Part shown: in pieces, positions 50,050 through 61,691 of the stretch | How positions within the stretch are numbered: position 1 is the stretch's first letter | Layout: each line of letters opens with the position of its first letter | NCBI RefSeq assembly: GCF_014633365.1 | Contig: NC_068347.1 | Location: forward strand, 32,530,116-32,594,115 | DNA: 64,000 nucleotides | Origin: Diospyros lotus | Taxonomy: Eukaryota > Streptophyta > Magnoliopsida > Ericales > Ebenaceae | Direction: 5' to 3' | Notes under the pieces: generated by a model | The model's input: the letters and a program-made list of their open reading frames with translations, nothing else | What the model was told of the DNA's origin: nothing | Databases searched by the model: none | Program-made: the position numbers and the translations under genes

Positions 50050-51081
50050 AAGACATCATTTTTTTACTGTCACAGACAATTTTTGCCTATGAATCACGCT
50101 TTCCGGAGAAATATAAGTGCATTTAGAAAAAATAGAGTCGATAATTCTTCTCCATCACCACTGTTAACTGGAGATACCATTTTTCAGAGAGTCTGTAATT
50201 TTCCCTCTATCCTCCAGTTACAGGACTGTGCGATGCCTGAGTATGGTGTTGAGCACAATTGGACAAAACGAAGCATTTTCTAGGAATTGTCATATTAGAA
50301 AGATAATTTGATCCGACATAACTTAGATGTCATGCATATTAAGAAAAATATTTTTGACAATATTTTCAATACAATTATGGATTTGAAAGGTAAAACTAAA
50401 GATAATACCAAAGCTAGAATGGACCTTAAAGAATATTGTAAGCGCAAAGAACTTGAACTAATAGTTGGATCCTCAGAGACCTATTATTACGGAAAAATTT
50501 TAGATATTATTGAATTGGAATATGCAGGCCTACCAATCAAAAGGGTAGTTATGTTCAAATATGAATGGTACAATCCAAATCCCAGGGGAACCAAAATTCA
50601 CGAAAAGTATGGTATTATCGAGGTTCGATCATCAAGAAGGTATAAGAAATATGATCTTTTCATTTTTGCTCAACAAGCTGAACAAGTATATTACGCATCG
50701 TACCCCAGCACTTGCCGTGATAAATGTGATTGGATGGTTGTAATTAAAACAAAGGCACAACCTACAATAACGTCTCCTGAGTCTAATATGGAAGAACCTT
50801 TCCAGGAGGATGAAATACCATAATTCCATCAAATTGATCAAAATGATGACTTTAAAGATAGTTTACAAGATTTAGATGGGATAGTCGGAGAAATAGATAT
50901 TTCAAATATTATTCAACAAGAAGAAGATGATGATGCAGAGGAAGAATCTATATTAAAAAACGACGAATAAGAGTTATTGTCTGATGACATAGATAGTGAT
51001 GAATTTATAGAAGAAGATTGATATATTTATAAATGCATGTGAATTTAAATATATATATTATGATATAATATCGATCTTTTG

Positions 51082-53575
51082 TGTAGCATCTCAAAAATTT
51101 GGAGACAAATAAAAATAATTAATTTGGGTGTTTGAAGAAAGTTTGTAGAATTTATAGGATTTAGATTATTAAGTGTTTAAGGTAAATAAAATATTATAAA
51201 TATTAATATATGTATACATAAAATAAAATAATTGAAAAAAATAAAAAATAAAAAATAAAAGAAGTGATAGAAATTTACAGCATGTTAGCGTGCAAAGTTG
51301 CTCTTAATATGAATAGGTAAAATATATACATAATACTATCAAAGGCATAATGTATAATATACTAATATATGGGTACATATGGTATAGGCTCATAATTGGT
51401 ATATATATAACTAATGGCAGCATATATAGGTTGGTAGTATATATATATATTATATAATAAGGTAAAATAGTTTTAATCAATATATTAACATTATAATAAT
51501 ATATTAATAGGAGAAATGGGCAATAGTGGACGCGTTGGGTTGTGGATTTGAAAGTGCCCTCCATTCTAGTTTTGGACCAAGCTTCACGCACAAGTCTATC
51601 TCATTTCAATAAAGTGATTAGGATTTTGCTGTTTGACTTTAGAAGCTCAAATGATATGCTAGGGAAGCGTGGAGCTTAGCTGTTAAGGCAAAATTGAGGT
51701 ATAAATAGAGAGTTAAACTCGGCCACGGGCAGATTTGGGCACGAGCCAAGCATTGTGAAAAAGAAAAACAGAGAGAAAATAAGAAGGAGAAGACGGAGGA
51801 ACGGCCAGCAGCGCGCGCGGGGAAGAAAATTGAAGGAAAAGTGGCAAAACATTTTACTTCACCACGGGAGCATGAAAAAGGAAGGAATCAATCATTTTTA
51901 GACAAGCTCCTAACCCTCCTCTCGCGTTATTTATTTTCCGCGAAAGTCTTCAAGGTTTCTTATACTCTAAACCCTCCCTCACCATGACTCGGTTCTACGC
52001 ATAAATAATAATAATTTGTGTAGTAACCATTTTATGACTTTTATTTTATTAATGAGTTTATTGTTAATGGGATAAGCTAAGTAAGGATGTCATGGCGTCT
52101 TTTATATCGACCGTCACGGAGCTTCGTATTGCTCCGCCTCCCTTGGGAATGATGTTGAACCCGTTGGGGTTAATTTCTTAGAGAAATTGGTTATGGTCAG
52201 AATTAGGAGAATGTGCTAAAGAGTCTATTATGTATGTTGAGATGGTTTTTTATGAATGAGGAAGAATGAGAATGATATCATGATGTTATGTGGTTATGTA
52301 CATGAAGAGTTTTGGAGAAATGTTGTGTAATGTTAAGTTTATAGGCTATAAAAGTTAATGGTGTCGGTAAGTGTGTCTAAGGGTATGGGTACAAAGCCAC
52401 TGACTGTCGACCGTGAGTCGTGACAGTTGATGGCTGGATGTATGGGCGCCAGTCATCGGTTGTTACGATAAGCGCTAAATGGCCAGAAGAGCTGGTACTC
52501 CAGATTCCCGCCTTGGTTTGTGCATTTCATGATGTGTGTGCCACAAGGGGCTGGGTTGCATTCACGTGTGGACATGCTTTGTGTGTGATGGGATGTATGA
52601 GCATTTGCACGACCCGGTTGGTCTAAGAGCCAATTTGGGTACCCTATGTGAGCATATGCATTTAGAGCATGCTGCATGTGTGTATTCCTATGTGAGGCGT
52701 AGCAGGGCCTGATGCTTGGTTTATGGGGGTCTTGACATCACATTTATGCTACAACGACCATTGCATTTCTTACGTGTTGCATTGTATGATTTTATTATTA
52801 TTGTTTCTCTGGACGGGAGTACCGTGCCAGGCGTCGGGAGTATCGACTTATGTCAGGATGTAACGAGTATCAGGAAAAGACCGAGGATTATAGTCCCACG
52901 GCAATAACAAGACCGGGGGTTAGAGTCCCACGGCAACGGAAGGATAAGACGACAATGACAAGGAAACTCAGGTGGAAGGGAAATGAAATGGTAGCCTATG
53001 TTAGGCTACAACAGGTTTGTATGTGGGACCTGGGTGCCAATGTGTGACTTATGTGGGCCCCTGTTCTTTATATGCAGTTAACTTTATGTTATGCATGTAG
53101 AAGTAAGGTACGTATGGATCATGATATAGCATGATTGCATTGGCATGAATTGCATGGGGTGTCACGGGAAGAGTCCTATCTTAAGCCATAGCCTTTCTTT
53201 CATGAGCTTGCTGAGTCTCGCGACTCATGTTGTTTTCCATCATTCCAGGTACGTTCCACGGGGTTTGGGTCTAGGACGTCAAGTCATGGTAGCAAGTGCG
53301 GAGCTCTCCCAAAACTAGATCCTGGGTGTCATCGTATCTTTGATAAGGTTAATGTTTATGTTTTCAGAGTTTGTCGTATGTTATGTAAGCCCATGTGGGC
53401 CAAAGTGATGAATGGTTTGTAAGGATCATGATGAGATGTTATAATAAAGAAGAGTTATGATTTCTAAAAGGATTATGTGTGTGTTGTAGGTGCGTCATTG
53501 TTCGATATCATTTTAATAATGACCTTCTCACGGATCCTCTATGCTAGCGGGGGCTCCGGGAGGCGGGCCGTTACA
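51082..53575 (+). mobile_element. Gypsy-type solo LTR in + orientation, TSD TTTTG/TTTTA
   Basis: Starts TGTAGCATCTCAAAAATTT and ends GGCGGGCCGTTACA, flanked by TTTTG and TTTTA (one mismatch). Internal blocks (GGGAATGATGTTGAACCCG and CATCATTCCAGGTAC) are the reverse complements of blocks in the LTRs at 24845 and 27879, so this copy is in the opposite orientation. It lies between the two CACTA genes. The small frames within it (52420-53047) are not genes. Confidence 0.85.
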
Positions 53576-53647
53576 TTTTATATTTTTTAATGTCTGAGAC
53601 CTTGTACGTTTTATCATTTTTTTTTGTTTTATGTAATTTAAAAACAG

Positions 53648-55540
53648 ATGTCAGGGCATTCACCTCCCGAACCAAGCAGGGGTAGGGGTAGTAGGGGTAG
53701 AGGAAGATGTCGATCTTATAGGGACACACCTTCCCCAGATCCTAGTAGTGCTGGTTCACAGTCTTTTCCTTTTGTCTTCACATATGCTGTTCCGTCTACT
53801 CCTGTATATCCTCAGCCATTGCACCCACATGCTTTCGTTCTGATGTCTCAGTTCCAACAACCATTCCCCTCTATATCATATCCTATGGGTTATACTATAG
53901 TCCTACTCACATCCCACCCACCTAAGACTGTACCACATTTTGTCCCTTATCCTGGGTCTACTTTTCATTCCATAGGAGGTTCATATCCATACTCATTTAT
54001 GCCGACACCACATGCACATCCTTCGACATCTTTTCCTGCGCAGAATGTTGATCTGACTCCATCTGAGCCAATTAATACCGATCGAGCTGATCACCGAGTA
54101 GAGTTATCTTGCAATCTGAATTGTGATCAGTGAGTATTTTAATTATATTCTTTTTAATTAATTGTTTGTGATTTTTTATGTATAAATACAATTTCTTACA
54201 TGATAAATATTAGTTTTACAATTTTTTCCTCGAGGTTGGCCCACCAGGTGTACAGTCTAAGATTTGGAAGATACGGTACACTAAAGCTTGGCTTCATTGG
54301 GATGAGGTGCCTGAATTAACACAACGGATGTGGTCAGATGAATTTAGCGTAAGTTTAATTGTAATTTTTAATTATAGAAAGTTTAAATTTAAAATTGTAT
54401 ACATATTTATTCATTTTTAATTTCTTGTAGAAGGAGTTTAAGTGGCAACCCGATGAGAGTGATCGTATATGGATCACTTGGAATAAATCTGGTCGGAGAA
54501 GTTTTAAAAATAATTTGAACAAAATTAAGGAGGTACAGATAAGGTGGAATGGATGGATCCGATGGTGCGGCGAGCATTACAGGCTAAGTGGGATGAAGAT
54601 GAATACAAGAAGAGAGTAGAACAAAACAAAAAGAATCGTGCATCCGAGATTGGTGGATCAATACACACAGGTGGATCCATTCCTTTCACAGAGAGCCAAA
54701 GAAATATGGTAATTAGTTTTTTTACTAATTAAATATAAATTTTATAAAGCTATATAATGGTTTTAATTAGTTTTTGTTTATTTTATATATTTGTCATGCA
54801 GGCAAGGGAATTAGACTGCGAGCCCAATGAATTTGATATTTTTAGGAGAACCCACACTCAAAAGAATGATCAAGGATAAAGAAGTGTGGGTTGATAATAG
54901 ATCAAAAACCGTCGCGGTAATTGTATTTTGTATAATTTAATAAACATTATAATTTAATGATTTTTTTAATTAGTTGACAACATCAATATTTTAATTTATA
55001 TAGGAGGCCTTCAAGAGATTAAGTGTAGAGGCATCTTCAGCATCAATCGGGGATAGTGAGTCGTCCTCTCCACCTACAATCGACGAACGTCAAATTTTTT
55101 ATCAAATTGTCTCTGGTAGGAACAAGAAAGGTCGTGTCTATGGTCTCGGCTCTCAAGGTAGTCAGTCTTTCCCGATTGGATCTGATAGCAGTTTCAGTGG
55201 TTCATATGGTTTGTCAACAAAATTAGAACAAATGAGATTAAGGGTCACCCAGTTGAATGAGGAGTTACATTCTGCTCACACCAAGGTCGTCCAGGTGAAA
55301 AATCAGATGCAATCCACCGAGGCTCGGATGAATGCGGAGGTGACAGATGTGAGAAATGAGAATGTGCAACTACGTCAGTGGCAACAACAGATGATGGCGT
55401 GGCAAGAGCAGATGAATACACAAATGATGGCTTTACAACAACCTGGCCCATTTTATTAGCAACCTGGATCGTCGATTCAACCAGGACTGAGTAATCAATT
55501 TTTTGATGATGAAGAACAAAATGATGATGATTGTAACTGA
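53648..55540 (+). pseudogene. Ptta/En/Spm-family transposase gene (TNPA-like), about five exons
   Basis: Exon 1 (53648-54129) codes a Pro/Ser-rich N-terminus and ends at GTGAGT. Exon 2 (about 54235-54348) codes KIWKIRYTKAWLHWDEVP; exon 3 (54431-54708) codes KEFKWQPDESDRIWITWNK and RALQAKWDEDEYKKRVEQNKKNRASEIGGSIHTGGS-like sequence, the signature of plant Transposase_24/Ptta proteins. Exon 4 is 54802-54916. Exon 5 (55004-55540) ends in a coiled-coil-like, Gln-rich segment (LRVTQLNEELHSAHTKVVQV). Introns have GT..AG borders. A frame change near 54535-54550 and a TAG at 55457 (the frame otherwise runs to TGA at 55540) suggest inactivation. This is the second CACTA gene, whose product typically binds subterminal motifs. 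Confidence 0.82.
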
Positions 55541-55929
55541 ATATTTATGAATTAATCAGTTTGACTTACAAATTCAGTTTTGTTATGAATTTAGTTTGAT
55601 TTAATATGAATTTTGATTTTTTTAAAAATAATATATTTTAAATTTATAATAATTAATTAAAATAAATTGTTAATTATCATTAATTTCATTTATATATAAA
55701 TTTTCTTTTAAATAAATATAAAAGCTAAAAAATTTTGAATAATAATTAAATATGAATTTTTTTATAAATATATTTTTATTTATTGTAAATTTTTAAAATT
55801 TTATTTTTAATTTACGTTAAAAATTATTTTTTTTAATATTTTAAATTTTTTTATTTATATAAATTATTAATAATTTGAATTTAAGTTTTAAATAATTTAA
55901 TTTTTTTATTTTATAATTTTTTTTATTTT

Positions 55930-56157
55930 TAAAAGTCTATTAGCGACGGGTAGTGACGGGTAAGACCCGTCGCTGATCAGCGATGGGCACCATGCCCGTC
56001 GCTAAACTCCTCCGTTGCTATTTTTCGTTGCTAAAATTTAGCAACGCCAACTTTAGCGATGGGGGTTCGCTAAATCTGTCACTAAAAAGTTTAGCGATGG
56101 ATTTTAATGTTTTAGCGACGGAATTTTTTGTTACTAAAACTATGATTTTTTGTAGTG
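55930..56157. repeat. 3' subterminal repeat array of the CACTA element
   Basis: Several TTTAGCGACGGG/CCCGTCGCTAAA-type motifs (for example 55938, 55966, 56054 and 56111) lead up to the terminus TTTTTTGTAGTG. They mirror the array at the 5' end. Confidence 0.85.
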
Positions 56158-56551
56158 TTAATTGGATAAAATCGAAATTGAACCAAAACTGGTCTAGTGT
56201 GACGGATTGGTCATGGTTTGGTTTTATATATATAATGGTTCGGTTACGGTTCTTATTTTTTCGAAATAGTTAAAAATGGTTCGGTTACTGAATTCTTATA
56301 AAATCAGACCAATCTGAACCGTTGACAACTCTACTTTCATGCACCACAATTAATCGAAACAAAAACAACCATCACATGTACCAACAAAATAAAAATAACA
56401 ACGAAATCTTCTTTTGATAGGGTACAAGCGACAACTTCTTTTGTTAATTTTTTATATACATATATACATAAGCTTAAAAAAAAAAATTAGGCCACCTCAA
56501 CTGTGGGCCCTGGGCTGTAGCCCAAGTTGCCCTAGCCCAGGGCTGACTCTG

Positions 56552-56620
56552 GCAACAGGACATCAGTTTCAGAAAACTGCAATCCATATTCGTAACGACC
56601 TCTAATCAGACCTATTTCGA
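56552..56620 (+). pseudogene. 3' part of the split SPH pseudogene
   Basis: Starts with the duplicated target GCAACAGG and continues the SPH sequence (GACATCAGTTTCAGAAAACT, ATTCGTAACGACCTCT). One base is missing relative to the copies at 16291 and 57841, and homology ends near 56620 within the RNDLSDPF-coding region. It is the downstream remnant of the gene begun at 33309. Confidence 0.82.
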
Positions 56621-57485
56621 GAATAATTTTTAAACAACTTTGATAGTCAATTTTCTTTATGATATGACTCTAGGATTCCCGGGGAATAATTTTTAAGTCA
56701 CTTTCTCACAAAAAAAATTGGGTCATACTATTTGTACATCATTTATATACACTTTGACCTACACAAGGTACATAAATGACATAAATATCCCTCACCTCAT
56801 TGTGTCTCACCATCTTGTGTGAGGGCATTTTAGATATTGGTACATCATTGTGTAGCCCAAGGTGTACACAATGATATACCAATAGTATTTTTCAAAAGAT
56901 TTCCATGGGAGTTGGGAATCCAAGTTTCTTATGGACTTGGAAATGTTTTTAATAAAGAAAAACACTAAAATGCCCCTTACCCTTTTATTCAGTATATTAA
57001 ATATATTATATATATGTATATATATTTATATATTATATATTAAATATAAACATATATATTATAATGTATTTATATTATTTATTATAAAATATTATATATA
57101 TATATATTAAAGTAGATATTCAAACAAACATATATTATATATATACATACACCCTATATATACATAATGCATAAAAAAAATGATATTTTTTTGACTTTCT
57201 AAAGATGTTGTGAGTCCTAATATTTTATATAATAGAAGGAATTTATTATTTTTAAACAAAAAAAATTAAATAACGGAAATTTGAGTAAAAGAACATGAAT
57301 TTTCAAAAATGTTGCATTTAAACCAAACATAGAAATGTAAAATTTCTAGAAAATAATACTCAGCATTTCTAAGAATATTTAAATCTAACCAAACATAAAA
57401 TTACATAAATCCTAGGAATCAAATATTTTTAAGAACATTCCCATAAATTATGAATTTTAGAAATTTAAAAACTTCTCCCATACTA
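56621..57485. repeat. AT-rich spacer with a diverged MITE-like copy
   Basis: 56895-57485 matches the MITE-like element at 22785-23380 (AGAAGGAATTTATTATTTTT, AACCAAACATAGAAATGTAAAA and similar). The left terminal repeat is worn away, and an AT-dinucleotide tract (57000-57150) is expanded. 56621-56894 shows no gene. Confidence 0.55.
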
Positions 57486-60400
57486 AATGACCCGAACATG
57501 GTGCCAAACCCATTCTGTTGAGTCATTTTGAGGGCTATGCACCCTTTTGGTCAGAGTGTGTTGTCCTGTCATGGGACGAGTCTAGATATTTCTAGAGCAT
57601 CATCTATTTAGTCTCTTAAGACTAATTAACATATCATCTTTAAATGAATCTACGTGTCTTTTCTAAATTAATCGATGTACCACTAGAGGCTAATTAATTG
57701 ATAAATACTTTAATTACAATTGGAAACATTTTTATGAATGATTTAGTTGTTTCTACACCAAACCATTGAATGCTCATTAACTCGCTCTTTCAATGATCAT
57801 TATATTACTGCATCTCTTAATTTGATTCTCTTGCCCAAACATGTACCAGAAGAAACAGTGCTTGGACAGTCCCAACAAGAGCATGTCCCGCTTCTTCCTT
57901 CCCTCGATGATACTAATGATGATTTGTTCCAGCAGCCCAACATCCTGCGAGCAACAGGACATCAGTTTCCAGAAAACTGCAGTCCATATCCGTAACGACC
58001 TCTCAGACCCATTTCGGGTTCAGTGTCAATCCAAAGACGACGACATTGGCATGCACACACTGAACCCTGGGCAACTTCTTAGTTGGAGATTCGTTCCCCA
58101 TTGGTTTATCAGAGAGGACACTCTCTTCTTCTGCCATTTTTATTGGGGCCCCAATCAGAGAATCTTTGATGTCTACAATAATAAAGTAGCTAGCTACTGT
58201 TCGGATAAGTACACGAGCGACAAAATTTGCTATTGGTCTGTCAGATCGGATGGTTTCTATTTTAGTGGAACCAATGGACCCAATAGTTATGCCTTCTGGT
58301 ATGGGTGGGAATAATCATTGGTTCTTATGATCGGGCTAATAGATGAATCAAGCTAATCATTGTTTCTGGTGCACTTACAGCATAAATAAAAGTGGGAACT
58401 TCATCTATAATCTTTTGTTGGTTCTCTTTAATTATGATGCTTTTTATATGTATTTTTGCTTGAGGGAGATGTTTCTGTTGGATTTTGTTGGGTTTTTCTA
58501 CACTAATTATTTTGAATTGTGAAAAATAATTTGATAACACCAGTAAAATTTATTTAAAGTGATCCAATTAGCTCTATCTCAATATTTACTTATGTGCATG
58601 TGATATGAAAAAGTATAGATAGACTATAAGTTATTGGGCCACTAAACTTAGTGGGAGGGTGTAGGGATAATATTGTTATTTTACCTGATAAGAATAATCT
58701 GATGTAGGAAAGATCTCTCAATTAATTTTTATTAGATGATGATTTTAGTTGGAAGATTAGGATATGTTCAGTAAGCTTAATTTTGTTGTGATTGTTATTT
58801 GGTGCTTTTAAATAGGCAGCCTTGATTCAGCGTTTGGTGGACTATTCACAATAATATATGAAGAGATATATATCCAGATTAGTTATGGTGGTGTATCTCG
58901 AGTACATTTCACAACTTGATAACACAACTCTGGTGTGTAGTGTGACCATGAGATTAGTAGCCATGAGATTAGCAGGTTTTGGCTAGGAAATTATCCCTCT
59001 TGTGGTGGGATCATTGATCTAAGCTATTGAGTCGAACCACATTAATTTTTTTTGTGTTGTTATTTTTCTTATTTAATTTTTATTTATTATTCTTAGTTTG
59101 TGCGTGAATCAATTTTAACAAGTTATATAATTAGAGTGATTTGATCCTAACAAAAGGCCCATTAAAGTTATGGTTGTTTGCCACTATAACTAGATCCCCT
59201 CTCTTATTCAATATTCAGTTTTTTATTTAAATAAAAAATTATGGTTGTTTGGCCCATTGATAATTTCCACAGAGTTATTGGTGAGGGCAAGGGAACACAT
59301 TTGTCTCTCAAGCTTGTTTAGCCGATCAAAGATAGGTTGTATGCCTTTCATTTTGGATCATCACTATATATAGATAACCAAATGCCATAGAGTTGTTGAC
59401 AAAAATTATGCCATATGGTTTTTTAAGTTTTGACATTTTAGTTTTGTTGACTAACGATAAAATTTAGTTAGCCAAAGTCTTCTAATATAGTCGGAAACAA
59501 TTTTTCAAAATCAATTTGGTTGACCAAAGTTTGAGTTTAGTCAACCAAAATCTTGCAAAATTGAATATGATCCTAATTTGAGAAGCCAGTTTAATTCTTC
59601 AAAACTTCATTTTGGACTACCAAAAACTATCAAAATTAAAATTTAAGTTTCAAAAAATATAATCCCTATTTACTTGCAAAAAATATTTTATGTTATTCAT
59701 TTTTAGTTTCCATCTATGTTTCCATATTTCCATTTCTACAAAAAAATCAGAGAAAAATAAAAAACACATTTATTTCTCTTAAATAGAAACTAGTTGTAGA
59801 CTTCAAAAAATAAAAAAAAAATGTTTAAAATCATGTAGAAGAAGAAATGTAAAAAATAACAATAAAGGAAGAGGTAAATGGCCAAAGTGGCTTGATGAAA
59901 AGAGGAGTTATGTTGTCGCAATGGCCAAGGGAAACGTGATGGTGTTGGTCATAGAATGAGAACGACAAAAGAAAAAGAAGAGGGCGCTAGTGGTGCTTGC
60001 CGACCAGTGACAGAGAGTGTCATTATAATGGTAAGGATAAGGACAATAAAAGAAAAGACTAATTGTGCTCGCCATCAAATGGCAACAAAGAAGATGAGAA
60101 AGTGTTGTGGTGAGTGAGTGGGTGAGTGTGAATAGAACACTAAGAAAAAGAGAAGCAAAAGAGAAAAAGTTCTTATTGATACGATTGAGAGGGGCTCAAA
60201 TTAAAAAAAAATAAAGAAGCATATTTTCCCTAAATAACATATTTAAGATGTTTTTTAAAATCTAGTACAATTTTAAAAAATAAAAAAAATATTTTTTATC
60301 TTTTAATTTATATAAAAAAAACTGTTTTGAAAACAGTTTCTAATTTTCTATCTTTGTAAATATTTTTTGAAGAAAACTATTTTAATTTTTCATATTGCAA

Positions 60401-61691
60401 TATTTTTGAAGCACATTGTTCACTCTTTATCTCACACACATTTAAATTTTACTTTATAAGTTTTATGTGATTTTTTTTTTTTTTGTGAGCTAAACAAATA
60501 TTTCCTCATCCTGAAACATTAGTATCTTTCATTAAAATGACCACAAATAGTCCTTATCATCGTTTACCTCCAGAACCATTTTCTCCTCTTTGAGCTCTTT
60601 TCTTTTTCTTAAAATCTATTAATGGTTATTGTTTTACTTATTTTTTAAAATTATTTCAATTCTAATAGTCAAAAATCATATCTGATAATCTGTGGAAATT
60701 TTACCGACCACCAATATGAATTTTTTTTTTTTTTTTTGTTGCTTGGCATTAATTATGCTTGACCTGTTCGTTGTTGACTTATTCTTATTTAAAAGATTAA
60801 CTTGCAAAACTTCATTTCACTACAAACCTAAAAAAAATCACAAGATTAATGGAGACTTTTCATGAAACTCAAAAAGGTGCTATGATATAATTTTTGACCC
60901 TGATGGCAGCTACTTCAACTTACTTATTTAGCTAGAAGCTAATAAAAGGGTTATAAAAGAATCTTATATATTAGCATCAACATTTACTTACTGAGCTCTT
61001 AAGTGGTGTGTTTAGAGTTGAAGGTGCTCAAGTAGTCAACTGAGTTGTACTTCTATTGCTTCTTTTTTCTTCTTTGATCATTGTAAAGGTTTGTAAGTCA
61101 TTTTATTAAGTTTGAACTTATTAATGTGTGAGAAGATCTCACTTAACGAGGGTGTTAACTTGTTACAAAGGTGGTTTTGTTAGCAAGGGACATTTATAAC
61201 GAGCTTTTGAACACCTTGACAAAAACTAGGGTGATTATTACTGTAGTCAAATATTCAAACTTTAATTTAAAGAGAGAGGGCACATGCTTTTAAACTCAAA
61301 TTTATACAAAATCTTGGAGTGTTTGTGTTTGATTATACTTCTACTTATTCATCTATATTCATTAACAAATCACACTTTAAATTAAAGTTATATATTCAAA
61401 GTTCAGTAAAAAAATTCTTAAATTTTTAATTTTTATATATTTTTAAATTAAAGATATATTTTGAACATGGATAATGTTTATCGTTGCCTTAAGGGTTATG
61501 GTTAAACTGTAATAAGTGTATCTTATTTTCAGTTAATCTATATTTTATTACACATTGTTTTCAGTAGTTAAACAATTTAATTGGTTAGTTAGATATTTTA
61601 AAATGGGATTCATTTATCATCAATTAATTAAATTATTTAAATATTAAAAATAAAATATACTTATTACAACTTCACCATTTGCTTGAGATTA
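57486..61691. repeat. Segmental duplication unit C carrying an SPH gene
   Basis: 57677-61691 aligns with 16127-20382, and 57486-57960 also aligns with 32956-33426, so the locus exists in three copies. Outside the SPH gene it is non-coding and AT-rich. Copy-specific segments at about 58950-59030, 59340-59450 and 59905-60110 distinguish it from unit A. Confidence 0.85.
57841..58314 (+). CDS. S-protein homolog, intact duplicate
   Basis: A 157 aa single-exon SPH/S1-family protein. Hydrophobic signal-type segment at about residues 17-36 (FFLPSMILMMICSSSPTSC), then the complete S1 domain: VHIRNDLSDPFRVQCQSKDDDIG, LSWRFVPHWF, LFFCHFYWGP, VYNNKVASYC and CYWSVRSDGFYFSGTN. All four family cysteines are present, unlike its close relative at 16291. 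It is predicted to be secreted; its ligand or role is unknown. ATG 57841 is favoured by alignment with the paralogs; Met at 57883 is an alternative. A poly(A)-type AATAAA follows near 58384. Confidence 0.88.
   Translation: MYQKKQCLDSPNKSMSRFFLPSMILMMICSSSPTSCEQQDISFQKTAVHIRNDLSDPFRVQCQSKDDDIGMHTLNPGQLLSWRFVPHWFIREDTLFFCHFYWGPNQRIFDVYNNKVASYCSDKYTSDKICYWSVRSDGFYFSGTNGPNSYAFWYGWE

Larger units (their letters stand above)
46163..51021 (+). pseudogene. TNP2-type CACTA transposase, interrupted and internally deleted
   Basis: 46163-46411 codes the transposase-associated N-terminal domain (CHCMKCEYLRFKSVNEVKRDIYKHGFMKGYYY) and ends in a stop inside the conserved motif, continuing with HGEEV. A 99 bp in-frame duplication follows (46532-46729; PSNA-YIMQET twice). 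The TNP2 core is at 47504-48541 (IDCCSNGCMLYYKDDE, FGLYADGFTPYG, GRLACPYC) and resumes at 50050-50450 (HNLDVMHIKKNIFDN). It then passes directly into a DUF4216 domain (YAGLPIKRVVMFKYEWYNP, FAQQAEQVYY, to about 50770) and an acidic tail with stops at 50821, 50966 and 51019. The middle of a full TNP2 protein and DUF4218 appear missing. Three LTR insertions break the frame. Confidence 0.9.
34875..56157 (+). mobile_element. Large CACTA (En/Spm) transposon, TSD TTA
   Basis: Left end CACTACAAGAAAATT and right end TTTTTTGTAGTG form the CACTA termini; TTA at 34872-34874 and 56158-56160 is the 3 bp TSD. Subterminal arrays of TTTAGCGACGGG motifs lie at both ends. Inside are remains of the two usual genes, a TNP2-type transposase (46163-51021) and a Ptta/En/Spm gene (53648-55540). 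The 21.3 kb length comes from nested LTR insertions; about 12 kb is the element itself. Stops and deletions mean it is not autonomous. Confidence 0.93.
33740..56333. mobile_element. hAT-type element 2, nested in hAT 1
   Basis: Left end TAGAGTTGTCAA and right end TTGACAACTCTA are inverted repeats. Flanks TTTTCATC (33732-33739) and CTTTCATG (56334-56341) agree at six of eight bases, as expected of an old 8 bp TSD. The interior is rich in GGTTCGGTT/AACCGAACC variants, common in plant miniature hAT elements. Without the Cassandra and CACTA insertions it is about 0.65 kb and non-coding. Confidence 0.7.
33427..56551. mobile_element. hAT-type element 1 (outermost insertion in the SPH pseudogene)
   Basis: Begins CAGAGCCGTTTTGGG and ends GCCCAGGGCTGACTCTG, so both ends read CAGAG inward. 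It is flanked by 8 bp repeats GCAACGGG (33419-33426) and GCAACAGG (56552-56559) with one mismatch, and the flanks join into SPH sequence. An 8 bp TSD and CAGAG termini are hallmarks of hAT transposons. It is non-autonomous (no transposase); most of its span is later insertions, and its own sequence is about 0.5 kb. Confidence 0.8.

Noticed and set aside
52420..53047. Small reading frames with Cys/Met-rich proteins
   Set aside because: Located within the Gypsy-type solo LTR 51082-53575; no family resemblance and no independent support.
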